This document shows, in pieces, positions 1-7,057 of a stretch of 9,361 nt of DNA; the stretch's first letter is position 1; the number at the start of each line of letters is the position of its first letter. Source of the DNA: an uncultured Bacteroidales bacterium. Its GTDB lineage: Bacteria; Bacteroidota; Bacteroidia; Bacteroidales; Muribaculaceae. The position numbers and the translations under genes are program-made. The stretch spans positions 1 through 9,361 of the forward strand of contig USIY01000071.1 in NCBI GenBank assembly GCA_900554845.1, written 5' to 3'. The notes under the pieces are model-generated. The model made no database searches, had not been told where the DNA came from, and worked only from the letters and a program-made list of their open reading frames with translations.

Positions 1-86
1 AAAACATCTCAAAAATCTTCTCAAAATCCTTTGAAAATAAATTTAAACAGTTTCTCAGTTGCTTCGCGGTTGCTTATAGAATACAG

Positions 87-118
87 TTTGCTCGGTAACA
101 GATATTTTAGTAATTTTG
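87..118 (+). promoter_or_regulatory. Bacteroidota-type promoter of the helicase gene
   Basis: A TTTG at 87-90 is followed after 20 bases by TAATTTTG at 111-118. This matches the Bacteroidota primary sigma factor consensus (TTTG, 19-21 bases, TAnnTTTG) at every defined position. Transcription would begin a few bases after 118, almost on the ATG at 127, so the mRNA would be leaderless or nearly so. The position also argues against any translation start upstream of about 120. Bases 1-86 show no gene or other feature that I can support. Confidence 0.75.
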
Positions 119-126
119 CAATTAAT

Positions 127-1449
127 ATGAGATTTGACGAAATATTGACTAACGATTCCGTATTGGACGGATTGTGGGACATGCATTTCGACGAATGCAC
201 ACCCATTCAAGAAAAGACGATTCCGCCGGTTTTGGAAGGTCGAGACGTACTGGCATGTGCCCAGACAGGCACGGGCAAGACGGCGGCCTATCTGTTGCCC
301 GTGATTAATGAGCTCGCCGAGGGAGGCTTCCCGGAGAACGCGGTGAATTGCGTTGTGATGGCCCCCACGCGTGAACTCGCGCAACAGATTGACCGACAGT
401 TGCAAGGGTTCGCATATTTCATGCCCGTAAGCAGTATAGCGGTGTACGGCGGTACGGACGGATTCACCTACGACCAGCAACGGAAGTCGCTTAAAATGGG
501 AGCCGACGTGGTGATAGCCACCCCCGGGCGTCTGCTGGCGCATCTCAGCATGGGGTATGTGGATTTGTCAAAAGTCTCGTTCTTTATCCTTGACGAGGCC
601 GACCGAATGCTTGACATGGGATTCTACGACGACATAATGCAGATATTTTCCCATATGCCGCAGGAAACACAAGTCCTGATGTTCTCGGCCACAATGCCTC
701 CGAAAATCCAGCAATTGGCCAAAAAGATACTGAAGAATCCTGTGGAAATCAAGCTGTCAGTGTCAAAGCCGGCTGAGAAAATCCGGCAGTCTGCCTACAT
801 ATGCTATGAAACGCAGAAAATGCCGCTGCTGAAAAAGATATTCAAGGAGCAGCCGCCGCAACGAGTGATTGTCTTCTCCGGATCGAAGCTGAAAGTCAAG
901 AATCTGGCGCGGGAGTTCCGCAGGATGCCGTTCAAAGTGGCGGAGATGCATTCCGACCTTGACCAGACGGCACGCGACAACGTGATGCTGGATTTCAAGG
1001 CCGGGAAGACACAGGTGATCATAGCCACTGACATTCTGTCGCGAGGTATAGACATCGACGACATAGAGATGGTCGTAAATTACGATGTTCCCCATGATCC
1101 GGAGGATTACATACACCGCATCGGGCGCACGGCCCGCGCCAACCGCGACGGGCGAGCCGTGACTTTCATCGCCCCCGAAGAAGCCTTCAGGCTCAGGCGA
1201 ATTGAAAAACTTCTTGAAAAGGAAGTGCCCCGGGCCGAAGTGCCGCAGGAATTCGGAGACGCACCTGTATTGAAAGAGAACAACGACCGGAAGAAAAGCC
1301 GCGGCCGGGGACGAAAAGACCGCGGTCGTAACAATAACCGCGGTCGTTCACGTAATAAATCCAACAGTAAGGGCCCGAATGCCGTCGATCAGTCGGCCAG
1401 TTCGTCGAGCAAAGCGAAGTCAAGGACTTCCAAAGCCGATCCGACATAA
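127..1449 (+). CDS. DEAD-box ATP-dependent RNA helicase, RhlE-like
   Basis: This 440-residue cytoplasmic protein should unwind RNA duplexes using ATP, as RhlE-type helicases do in RNA decay, ribosome assembly or cold adaptation. All core motifs are present: Q motif ending TPIQ (25-28), motif I AQTGTGKT (45-52), PTRELA (80-85), TPGR (132-135), DEAD (156-159), SAT (187-189), ATDILSRGID (300-309) and HRIGRTAR (330-337). From about 386 a basic tail rich in Arg, Gly, Asn and Ser follows, typical of an RNA-binding extension. The frame is open further upstream to a TTG at 31, but the ATG at 127 is preferred: MRFDEI matches how RhlE-like proteins begin, and the promoter lies at 87-118. The last 61 bp overlap the end of lon on the other strand. 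The exact paralogue (RhlE or another) cannot be fixed from sequence alone. Confidence 0.95.
   Translation: MRFDEILTNDSVLDGLWDMHFDECTPIQEKTIPPVLEGRDVLACAQTGTGKTAAYLLPVINELAEGGFPENAVNCVVMAPTRELAQQIDRQLQGFAYFMPVSSIAVYGGTDGFTYDQQRKSLKMGADVVIATPGRLLAHLSMGYVDLSKVSFFILDEADRMLDMGFYDDIMQIFSHMPQETQVLMFSATMPPKIQQLAKKILKNPVEIKLSVSKPAEKIRQSAYICYETQKMPLLKKIFKEQPPQRVIVFSGSKLKVKNLAREFRRMPFKVAEMHSDLDQTARDNVMLDFKAGKTQVIIATDILSRGIDIDDIEMVVNYDVPHDPEDYIHRIGRTARANRDGRAVTFIAPEEAFRLRRIEKLLEKEVPRAEVPQEFGDAPVLKENNDRKKSRGRGRKDRGRNNNRGRSRNKSNSKGPNAVDQSASSSSKAKSRTSKADPT
1314..1345 (-). terminator. Probable lon terminator embedded in the helicase coding tail
   Basis: Read on the minus strand, GACCGCGGT (1345-1337) pairs perfectly with ACCGCGGTC (1326-1318) across a 10-base loop and is followed directly by TTTT (1317-1314). 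This is a compact GC-rich intrinsic terminator starting about 43 bases after the lon stop codon. It lies wholly inside the helicase gene, where the same bases encode Arg-Gly repeats. The repeated RGR codons could alone produce the symmetry, because CCGCGG is self-complementary, and the T run is short. Confidence 0.5.
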
Positions 1450-3821
1450 TGGAACGTGATCCCTTCCAGATATTGCGAAGGGATCTCCTCCACATCCTTA
1501 CGGTTCTGTTCGCAGAGCACGACATCCTGGATCCCGGCGCGTTTCGCGGCCAGGACTTTTTCTTTTATACCGCCCACTGGCAACACTTTGCCGCGCAATG
1601 TAAGCTCGCCTGTCATGGCCAGCTTGGCACGGACTTTACGGTTCGAAAGCGCAGAGGCTATTGACGTCAGCATGGTTATGCCCGCCGAAGGGCCGTCCTT
1701 GGGAATGGCTCCTTCCGGCACATGGATATGCAGCTCGTGCCCTTCGAATACCTTGGGGTCGATCTTGAACTTTTCTGCATGGGCCTTTAGATATCCCAAC
1801 GCCAGGACAGCCGACTCCTTCATCACGTCGCCGAGATTGCCGGTCAAAGTAAGCTTGAAATCTTTGGCGGGAGCCACCGACGATTCAATAAACAGGATCT
1901 CGCCGCCGGCCTGTGTCCAGGCGAGGCCGGTCACAACTCCAGCCACGTCGTTGTTCTCATATTTATCGGGATAATTTGACTGCTTGCCGAGCAGTTCACG
2001 TACATCATCAACGCTGATGTCATGGCTGAAATCCGTCCCAGACACTTTCTTTCGGGCGAGTTTGCGGAGAATTTCGGCTATGCGCTTCTCAAGCTGGCGC
2101 ACTCCGCTCTCGCGTGTGTAGAAAGTGATTATCTCATGCAGGGCTGGATCGCTGAAGGCGATCTCGTCTTTCTCGAAACCGTGGCGCTCCAGATTTCTGG
2201 GCACGAGGTGACGCTTGGCGATCTCCACTTTCTCATCCTCGACGTATCCGCCTATGTCGATCACCTCCATACGGTCCAGCAGAGGGGCCGACACAGGATC
2301 CAGAGAGTTGGCGGTGGCGATGAACAATATGTTCGACAAATCGTAGTCATGGTCGATGTAATTGTCATGAAACCGGTTGTTCTGTTCCGGGTCGAGGACC
2401 TCGAGCAGCGCGGTCTGGGGATCTCCCTTGTAATCGGCGCCGAGTTTGTCAATTTCATCCAGCACCATCACGGGATCGGAAGTCCCGCACTTTTCCAGGG
2501 CGGAGATTATGCGTCCTGGCATCGCGCCGAGATATGTTCGACGGTGACCCCGGATTTCGGCTTCGTCATGCACACCGCCAAGAGCCACGCGTACATATTT
2601 GCGTCCGAGAGCTTCGGCCACGGACTTGCCCAGACTGGTCTTGCCGACGCCGGGAGGACCCACAAGACAGAGAATCGGCGCCTTGGTGTCGCGGCGAAGT
2701 TTGAGCACGGCCATCTGCTCCACTATACGCTCCTTCACTTTATCAAGGGCGTAATGGTCGCGGTTCAGGATGTCCTCCACATTCCGCAGCTCAAAGTCGG
2801 AGTTGTCGCAATGGTCCCAGGGCAGGTTGAGGAACGTGTCAAGATACTGGTATTGCATGGCGTACTCCGGCGAATTTGAGGCGTATCGGAGCAGCTTGCG
2901 CATCTCCTTGTCGAACGCCGCCCTCGTGTCGTCGGACCAATTCTTGGCATCGGCGCGCTGACGTAGTTCCTCGTCGTCGTTCTCGTCGACCTCGATGTTC
3001 ATTTCCTGCTGCATGTTTCGAATCTGCGTGCGCAGGAATTCCGTCTTCTGTTTCTCGGTGATCTGCTGCATGGTGCGGCGCTGTACCTCCTCGCGGAGCT
3101 TCAGCTTCTGCATATGCTCGGAAAGAATGGTCAGCAGTCGTTCGCGCCGGCTCTGAAGATCTATGTCCTTCAGCAGTTCCTCGCGTTCTTTGGACGTGGC
3201 GGGGGAGTTGAGTGTCATGAACGACAGCTGCTCGAGCGACTTGTCGGGGATAGTCTTCAGATTCTCGCGCAAATCTTTCTGTGCGTCCGGCACGAGGAAG
3301 TTGATCAGAGCATCGAAGAGCTCGTTGAGAAGCTGAGCTACCTGTTCCTGCTCGAGATTGTCTACGATGGGTATCAGGTCAGATTCCTGAACGGAGGCGA
3401 CGGCAAGATCGCCGGCCCATGAACCCATGTTCACTACGCCCTGGAATCCGCATTGCACGTGGTACTCGGCTTCGGAGTTTTCGGACGCCGCACGCACCTG
3501 CATAGGGAGACCCACCACACCGCGGCATCCTTTGAAACGGCTGGCCACGATTTCATTCTGCATGTCGTCGGCGAATTCCGATTCGGGAATCATGAAGATG
3601 GGCTGATGGTTCTCGATGGCGTTCTTGAGCACGTCCCGCTGATAGTCGGACAGCGGGGACAACGACATGAGCGCATACGGCACGGGCACTTGTTCGTCGA
3701 TCATCGGAAGGATGAGCATCGATGAACACTTAATAGGCACATGGTATAATTTTTGGCCGGCATAAAGCGGATGGGGGCTGTTGATGTCGTCCAGAATCTG
3801 GTTCACGTTCTTTTTGTTCAT
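1389..3821 (-). CDS. lon: ATP-dependent Lon protease
   Basis: This 810-residue AAA+ serine protease degrades misfolded and regulatory proteins in the cytoplasm. The N-terminal substrate-recognition region (about 20-215) is followed by a long coiled coil (about 220-290). The ATPase has Walker A GPPGVGKT (388-395) and Walker B VMVLDEID (451-458). The protease domain has the catalytic Ser at about 712 in GPSAG and the Lys at about 755 in GGIKEK, so both dyad residues are present. Length is slightly above E. coli Lon (784). The first 60 residues diverge: the usual PLR...FPG motif near the start is not evident, and the sequence reads VPVPYALMSLSPLSDYQRDVL instead in part. ATG at 3821 is the first start after the promoter-like element at 3844-3851. 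The 3' end overlaps the convergent helicase by 61 bp. The gene is divergent from trmN6. Confidence 0.97.
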   Translation of the reverse strand: MNKKNVNQILDDINSPHPLYAGQKLYHVPIKCSSMLILPMIDEQVPVPYALMSLSPLSDYQRDVLKNAIENHQPIFMIPESEFADDMQNEIVASRFKGCRGVVGLPMQVRAASENSEAEYHVQCGFQGVVNMGSWAGDLAVASVQESDLIPIVDNLEQEQVAQLLNELFDALINFLVPDAQKDLRENLKTIPDKSLEQLSFMTLNSPATSKEREELLKDIDLQSRRERLLTILSEHMQKLKLREEVQRRTMQQITEKQKTEFLRTQIRNMQQEMNIEVDENDDEELRQRADAKNWSDDTRAAFDKEMRKLLRYASNSPEYAMQYQYLDTFLNLPWDHCDNSDFELRNVEDILNRDHYALDKVKERIVEQMAVLKLRRDTKAPILCLVGPPGVGKTSLGKSVAEALGRKYVRVALGGVHDEAEIRGHRRTYLGAMPGRIISALEKCGTSDPVMVLDEIDKLGADYKGDPQTALLEVLDPEQNNRFHDNYIDHDYDLSNILFIATANSLDPVSAPLLDRMEVIDIGGYVEDEKVEIAKRHLVPRNLERHGFEKDEIAFSDPALHEIITFYTRESGVRQLEKRIAEILRKLARKKVSGTDFSHDISVDDVRELLGKQSNYPDKYENNDVAGVVTGLAWTQAGGEILFIESSVAPAKDFKLTLTGNLGDVMKESAVLALGYLKAHAEKFKIDPKVFEGHELHIHVPEGAIPKDGPSAGITMLTSIASALSNRKVRAKLAMTGELTLRGKVLPVGGIKEKVLAAKRAGIQDVVLCEQNRKDVEEIPSQYLEGITFHYVGSALEVLDFALLDELAD
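1458..1485 (+). terminator. Possible helicase terminator hairpin inside lon
   Basis: GATCCCTTC (1458-1466) and GAAGGGATC (1477-1485) form a perfect 9-bp stem around a 10-base loop, beginning 8 bases after the helicase stop codon. The sequence is within the lon coding region. No T run follows on the plus strand, so efficient intrinsic termination is not assured. It could instead protect the mRNA 3' end. A 9-bp perfect stem so close to a stop codon is unlikely, but not impossible, by chance. Confidence 0.4.
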
Positions 3822-3843
3822 TTGTCAGTAAGCAGATGAGTTG

Positions 3844-3851
3844 CAAAATTA
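3844..3851 (-). promoter_or_regulatory. Promoter -7 element of lon
   Basis: On the minus strand TAATTTTG (3851-3844) matches the Bacteroidota TAnnTTTG element and sits 22 bases before the lon ATG at 3821, giving a short leader of about 15-18 bases. It is the same octamer as in the helicase promoter. No clear TTTG is seen 19-21 bases upstream, so the -33 half is weak or relies on an activator. Confidence 0.5.
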
Positions 3852-3914
3852 CAAAAAATCTTGTTAACGGCCGTAATGATATGAAAAATAAATTTCGTTC
3901 GTTAATTATGATGT

Positions 3915-4622
3915 ATGCAGAGAGGAGTATTCAAATTCAAACAATTTTCGTGCCAACATTTCGGCAGCTCCATGCGCATAGGTGTGGACGCGGTTCTTCT
4001 TGGCGCGTGGGCCACGGTGGATGGCGCCCGGATCCTGGATGTAGGGACCGGCTGCGGTGTGATCGCGCTGATGTGCGCCCAGAGGAATGATACGGCGATT
4101 GTGGACGCCGTGGAAACCGACGCGACTTCGGTGGAGGAAGCCGGAATTAACTTCAATTCGTCGCCGTGGGGGCACAGACTCAACGTATTTCATGAGAACT
4201 ATCTGAGTTTTAATCCTGCATATAAATACGACCGAATAGTCTCCAACCCTCCATATTTCGACTCGGGAGTGGATTCGGAGGCATCAGTGCGCATGCACGC
4301 CCGGCATGAGGGAGATCTGTCACCGATATCATTGCTGCGTCATGGACTTGATCTTCTTGAACCCGACGGGAGTGTGTCGATGGTCATTCCATACCTGCGG
4401 GCGGAAACAATCATAGAACAAGCGCGAGACATAGGGTTCTTCCTTATACGCCGTCTTGATATATCCGGACACGCCGCCGCCGATGTGAAACGTTGTCTGT
4501 TGGAATTCAGTCAGGATTCAAGGAGTGTGTGCAAAACTGGAAGTCTGGCCCTGGAGATAGCTCCGACGGTGCCTACTCCGGAATACAGAGAATTATGTAA
4601 AGATTTTTACCTTTATTTTTGA
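3915..4622 (+). CDS. trmN6: tRNA1(Val) (adenine(37)-N6)-methyltransferase
   Basis: This 235-residue SAM-dependent enzyme, of the TrmN6/YfiC family, methylates N6 of A37 next to the anticodon of tRNA1(Val). The start FKFKQF (6-11) and the following MRIGVDAVLLGAWA (20-33) are hallmarks of the family. The SAM-binding motif I is DVGTGCG (42-48), the acidic motif is VETD (66-69), and the catalytic N6-amino methyltransferase motif is NPPY (111-114). The C-terminal EYRELCKDFYL ending is also typical. ATG at 3915 is chosen because the two ATGs at 3908 and 3911 are in another frame and the family similarity begins at once. A weak TAAATTTC (3889-3896) could be the -7 element. The secreted CotH gene starts only 6 bases after the stop, so the two may be cotranscribed despite unrelated roles. 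Confidence 0.88.
   Translation: MQRGVFKFKQFSCQHFGSSMRIGVDAVLLGAWATVDGARILDVGTGCGVIALMCAQRNDTAIVDAVETDATSVEEAGINFNSSPWGHRLNVFHENYLSFNPAYKYDRIVSNPPYFDSGVDSEASVRMHARHEGDLSPISLLRHGLDLLEPDGSVSMVIPYLRAETIIEQARDIGFFLIRRLDISGHAAADVKRCLLEFSQDSRSVCKTGSLALEIAPTVPTPEYRELCKDFYLYF
4614..4621 (+). promoter_or_regulatory. Possible -7 element before the CotH gene
   Basis: TATTTTTG matches TAnnTTTG and overlaps the last codons of trmN6. Initiation would fall just before the GTG at 4629, giving a near-leaderless message like that proposed for the helicase. There is no TTTG at the right distance upstream, and the stretch is T-rich, so a chance match is quite possible. Confidence 0.25.
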
Positions 4623-4628
4623 CAACCT

Positions 4629-6311
4629 GTGATAAAAACTAAATTGACCGCTCTCATGGCCACGGCCATGTTATCAGCGTTCGCGGCCCAGTCCGCCGCT
4701 CCGTCGGGAACAGTGCCGACGATATATATAAGCACCGCGAACAAGGTCCCAGTGACATCGAAAGATGTATATCTTGACGCCACATATTATCTCGAAGACA
4801 ATGGATTCGAGGGTGTGGAGTCCTTGGGAAGTGAATCCAAACAGTTGCCCCTTACTATAAAAGGACGAGGGAATTATACATGGACCGGTTTCGACAAGAA
4901 ACCGTATAAATTGAAATTAGACAAGAAGACCGAGATCATGGGTATGGGCAAGAACAAGCATTTCGCTCTGCTGGCCCATGCTGACGACGATTTGGCCTTC
5001 ATGCGCAATGTGGCTGGTCTGGAGTTGAGCAGAAGAATGAATCTGGTGTTCACTCCGGCCGACGCTCCTGTAGAGGTGGTGCTTAACGGGGAGTATTTTG
5101 GACTTTATTTTTTTACGGAAACGATCCGTGTCGACGGCAACCGCGTGGACATTACCGAGCAGGATGACAATGCCGTGGAGAATGTCGAGGGGGGATGGCT
5201 TGTGGAGATCGACAATTACTCTGACGATCCTCATGTTTCCATTGTGGAAGGCAATGGTCAGCCTATAATCTTTACGTACAAAAGTCCTGAAGTCCTGTCG
5301 CCGGAACAGGAGGGTTATCTGCGGAGTCAGATGACGGCTTTGAACGTCGCCATATATGCCGCCGACAAAAATGCCTCCGAAAATCTTGAGGGTCTTCTTG
5401 ATATGGAGTCGGCGGCACGGTTCTATGTAGTGCAGGAGCTGATGGACGACTGCGAGTCATACCATGGATCCTGCTATCTTTATAAGGAGCGTGGAGAAGG
5501 TGAGAAATGGAAGTTCGGTCCCGTATGGGACTTCGGAAATGCGTTCAGGCGCGGTGATAAGAACAGATTCATATGGCAAGATCCCCAGTTCAACCAGACG
5601 TGGATAGGGGAGCTGTATAAGTTTCCTGTGTTTCAGGAGAAGGTGAAGGCCGTGTGGAAAGAGTTTTGCGACAACGGTTACGAAGGTCTGTCGGAGTATA
5701 TAAGGGACTGCGCCGACGACATAAAGGAGGCCGCTACGTCGAATTTTGAAAAATGGCCGCAATATGGAAACGGGGATATATGCGCAGGAAGCGAGTCAAT
5801 GTTGGCCAACCTTAAGGAATCTGTGAAATGGCTTGGCAAGCAATGGGGATATCTGCCGCAGACAGGTGAACCGATTGAGCAGGTGTACATACGCGGTACT
5901 TTCAATTCCTGGAGCACTTCGACGCCGATGTCATGGATCAACGGCAAATGGGAATATCCGTCGATTGATTTTTCGGGGGAATTTAAAATAGCTTCCGCGG
6001 ATTGGTCGGCTGTGGACTTGGGAGCCGGTAGCTTCGGGGACTCACCGGTAGCGGAAGTTAAATATGTATTGGCGCCGAAAGGCCAGAATATCAATATGGC
6101 AGCGTCTAATTATGGAAAGCGGATGATAGTGGATCCGTCGGACAATACATTGCTTATAACGGACAATACTGAGATAGACTTTATCGTGTCGGATGACGAC
6201 GTACTGGATACCGAGATCTATACTATCGAGGGGCAGCGTGTCTCGTCTATGGATACGAAAGGCATATATATTCTGCGCCGGGGATCGGAAACCGTCAAGG
6301 TAATGAAATGA
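4629..6311 (+). CDS. Secreted CotH-kinase-family protein with C-terminal beta domain and sorting-like tail
   Basis: The 560-residue product begins with a signal peptide (about 1-23, Lys at 3 and 5, hydrophobic core, cleavage near QSA-AP). The GTG start is preferred over the ATG at codon 10 because only it supplies the basic residues. A CotH domain covers about 28-405: RGNYTW (80-85) with KKPYKLKL (90-97), FFTE (161-164) and KFGPVWDFGNAF (295-306). CotH proteins are atypical kinases; in Bacteroidota many are secreted and of unknown substrate. The metal-site region reads WDFG rather than the common WDxD, so catalytic activity is uncertain. Residues about 416-515 contain IRGTFNSW and EFKIAS, resembling carbohydrate-binding beta-sandwich modules of the SusE/SusF or CBM48 type; this is inference. 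The last 34 residues (EIYTIEGQRV...GIYIL...VKVMK) resemble the second half of a type IX secretion C-terminal sorting domain. Confidence 0.82.
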   Translation: MIKTKLTALMATAMLSAFAAQSAAPSGTVPTIYISTANKVPVTSKDVYLDATYYLEDNGFEGVESLGSESKQLPLTIKGRGNYTWTGFDKKPYKLKLDKKTEIMGMGKNKHFALLAHADDDLAFMRNVAGLELSRRMNLVFTPADAPVEVVLNGEYFGLYFFTETIRVDGNRVDITEQDDNAVENVEGGWLVEIDNYSDDPHVSIVEGNGQPIIFTYKSPEVLSPEQEGYLRSQMTALNVAIYAADKNASENLEGLLDMESAARFYVVQELMDDCESYHGSCYLYKERGEGEKWKFGPVWDFGNAFRRGDKNRFIWQDPQFNQTWIGELYKFPVFQEKVKAVWKEFCDNGYEGLSEYIRDCADDIKEAATSNFEKWPQYGNGDICAGSESMLANLKESVKWLGKQWGYLPQTGEPIEQVYIRGTFNSWSTSTPMSWINGKWEYPSIDFSGEFKIASADWSAVDLGAGSFGDSPVAEVKYVLAPKGQNINMAASNYGKRMIVDPSDNTLLITDNTEIDFIVSDDDVLDTEIYTIEGQRVSSMDTKGIYILRRGSETVKVMK

Positions 6312-6350
6312 ACCGCTGTCTGTCTTGACAGAATACAGTATTAATGGTAA

Positions 6351-6384
6351 GCGCCCCAAAAGTTTAGAATGACTTTTGGGGCGC
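6351..6384. terminator. Bidirectional hairpin terminator between convergent genes
   Basis: GCGCCCCAAAAGT (6351-6363) and ACTTTTGGGGCGC (6372-6384) form a perfect 13-bp stem around an 8-base loop. The hairpin lies 40 bases after the CotH stop and 23 bases from the stop of the convergent small gene, so it can serve both. The A and T runs sit inside the stem instead of trailing it, which suits a symmetric terminator working from both sides. Confidence 0.8.
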
Positions 6385-6406
6385 GTTCCGTCTGCGGAAG
6401 TTTAGA

Positions 6407-6583
6407 TCAGGCCGGTGTCCATTTGCAACGGACCGGAGAGACGATAGCTCCCTCTTTCTTGAGTTGGGCAAATACCTTGTCCACAACTTTCTTATCCAGA
6501 CCTGTCAGCTCGGCAACCTTTCCGGCGTTCACAGGTTCGCCAGCTTTACGCATGGCCTCCAATACAACATTTTTCTCGTCCAT
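6407..6583 (-). CDS. Small winged-helix/HTH-like protein (58 residues)
   Basis: The minus strand encodes an uninterrupted 58-residue protein beginning MDEKNVVLEAMRKAGEPV and ending SPVRCKWTPA. Helices are predicted by eye at about 4-13, 18-26 and 29-43. The stretch AGKVAELTGLDKKVVDKV (19-36) has the pattern of a winged-helix recognition unit, and Lys and Arg are abundant. Small proteins of this kind in Bacteroidota are usually labelled transcriptional regulators, and the pattern also recalls the DsrD winged-helix family. It probably binds DNA or RNA, but its target is unknown. It is easily missed because of its length. The gene is the last of the minus-strand block, 66 bases after the secreted-protein gene, and ends 23 bases before the shared hairpin. 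The ATG at 6583 is the only sensible start. Confidence 0.75.
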   Translation of the reverse strand: MDEKNVVLEAMRKAGEPVNAGKVAELTGLDKKVVDKVFAQLKKEGAIVSPVRCKWTPA

Positions 6584-6649
6584 AATTATATTGTTTTTGT
6601 TCTATTAACAAGAAATCGTGGTTCTATGTTTGATATTTCATGCAATGAT

Positions 6650-7033
6650 TCACTTCAACAAATGGAATGCGTATTCTCTGTATTTACATGTCCAAAAATT
6701 ACCGGTCTTCGTGTCGAACACATAGAACCAGGAATGACCGTTGTTGGACAGAGACTTGAACGTAAAACGCCCATCGTACGATTCCGATTCAGACGGGTAA
6801 TCGATACCGGTGTAATCATTGATTTTTGCCTTTTCGGGATTCCAATGGTCTTTGTATTCCCATAAACGCCCGGTTCTTGTGTCGAATTTGTAGCCATCCT
6901 CACAATGCGAGTCATCGTCCACAAAAATATACCGAGTAGGTACAAGATTGACACTCGTTGGCCCCTCCCCATATCCTGCTGACGCACCAAGGCACATCAG
7001 TAAGCCAACTAATAAACATTTAAACTTTCCCAT
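6650..7033 (-). CDS. Small secreted protein with duplicated FDTxTGxxW motif
   Basis: I do not recognise a named family. The 127-residue product starts MGKFKCLLVGLLMCLGASAG, a clear signal peptide with probable cleavage near residue 19-23; the Cys at 14 is preceded by LLM, a poor lipobox, so a periplasmic or secreted protein is more likely than a lipoprotein. The mature part holds two copies of one pattern: YKFDTRTGRLWEYK (48-61) and YVFDTKTGNFWTCKY (104-118). The mature part also has two Cys (44 and 116) that could form a disulfide. Similar DTxTGxxW units occur as beta-hairpin repeats in other small exported proteins, so a small beta fold is likely. The promoter-like element and palindrome just upstream suggest its own control. 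The following 66-base gap to the small HTH gene has no terminator, so those two may be cotranscribed. Confidence 0.7.
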   Translation of the reverse strand: MGKFKCLLVGLLMCLGASAGYGEGPTSVNLVPTRYIFVDDDSHCEDGYKFDTRTGRLWEYKDHWNPEKAKINDYTGIDYPSESESYDGRFTFKSLSNNGHSWFYVFDTKTGNFWTCKYREYAFHLLK

Positions 7034-7049
7034 ATTGCATATGTAATTT

Positions 7050-7057
7050 CAAAACTA
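7050..7057 (-). promoter_or_regulatory. Promoter -7 element of the secreted-protein gene
   Basis: On the minus strand TAGTTTTG (7057-7050) fits TAnnTTTG and lies 16 bases before the ATG at 7033, giving a leader of about 10 bases. The place expected for a -33 TTTG, about 7077-7082, is instead occupied by one arm of the palindrome at 7072-7096, so control by a bound regulator is plausible. Confidence 0.4.

Noticed and set aside
31..126. Extension of the helicase to a TTG at 31
   Set aside because: The extra 32 residues do not resemble any helicase start, and the promoter (87-118) lies inside this stretch.
1456..1974. 172-codon plus-strand frame opposite the Lon protease domain
   Set aside because: It is a shadow of the catalytic region of lon, with no start signal and no recognisable domain.
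2022..2879. 285-codon open frame on the plus strand across lon
   Set aside because: It is antisense to conserved AAA+ and coiled-coil coding sequence, its His- and Val-rich translation has no recognisable domain, and it is explained by the codon bias of lon.
3836..4090. 84-codon plus-strand frame over the start of trmN6
   Set aside because: It is out of frame with the clearly conserved methyltransferase motifs, and it runs through the lon-trmN6 promoter region.
6316..6331. Short hairpin CTGTC...GACAG after the CotH stop
   Set aside because: It has only 5 bp and no T run; the 13-bp hairpin at 6351-6384 is a far better terminator.
6464..6865. 133-codon plus-strand frame over the small HTH and secreted-protein genes
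   Set aside because: It is antisense to two minus-strand genes with a signal peptide and a winged-helix pattern, and its own translation has no recognisable domain.
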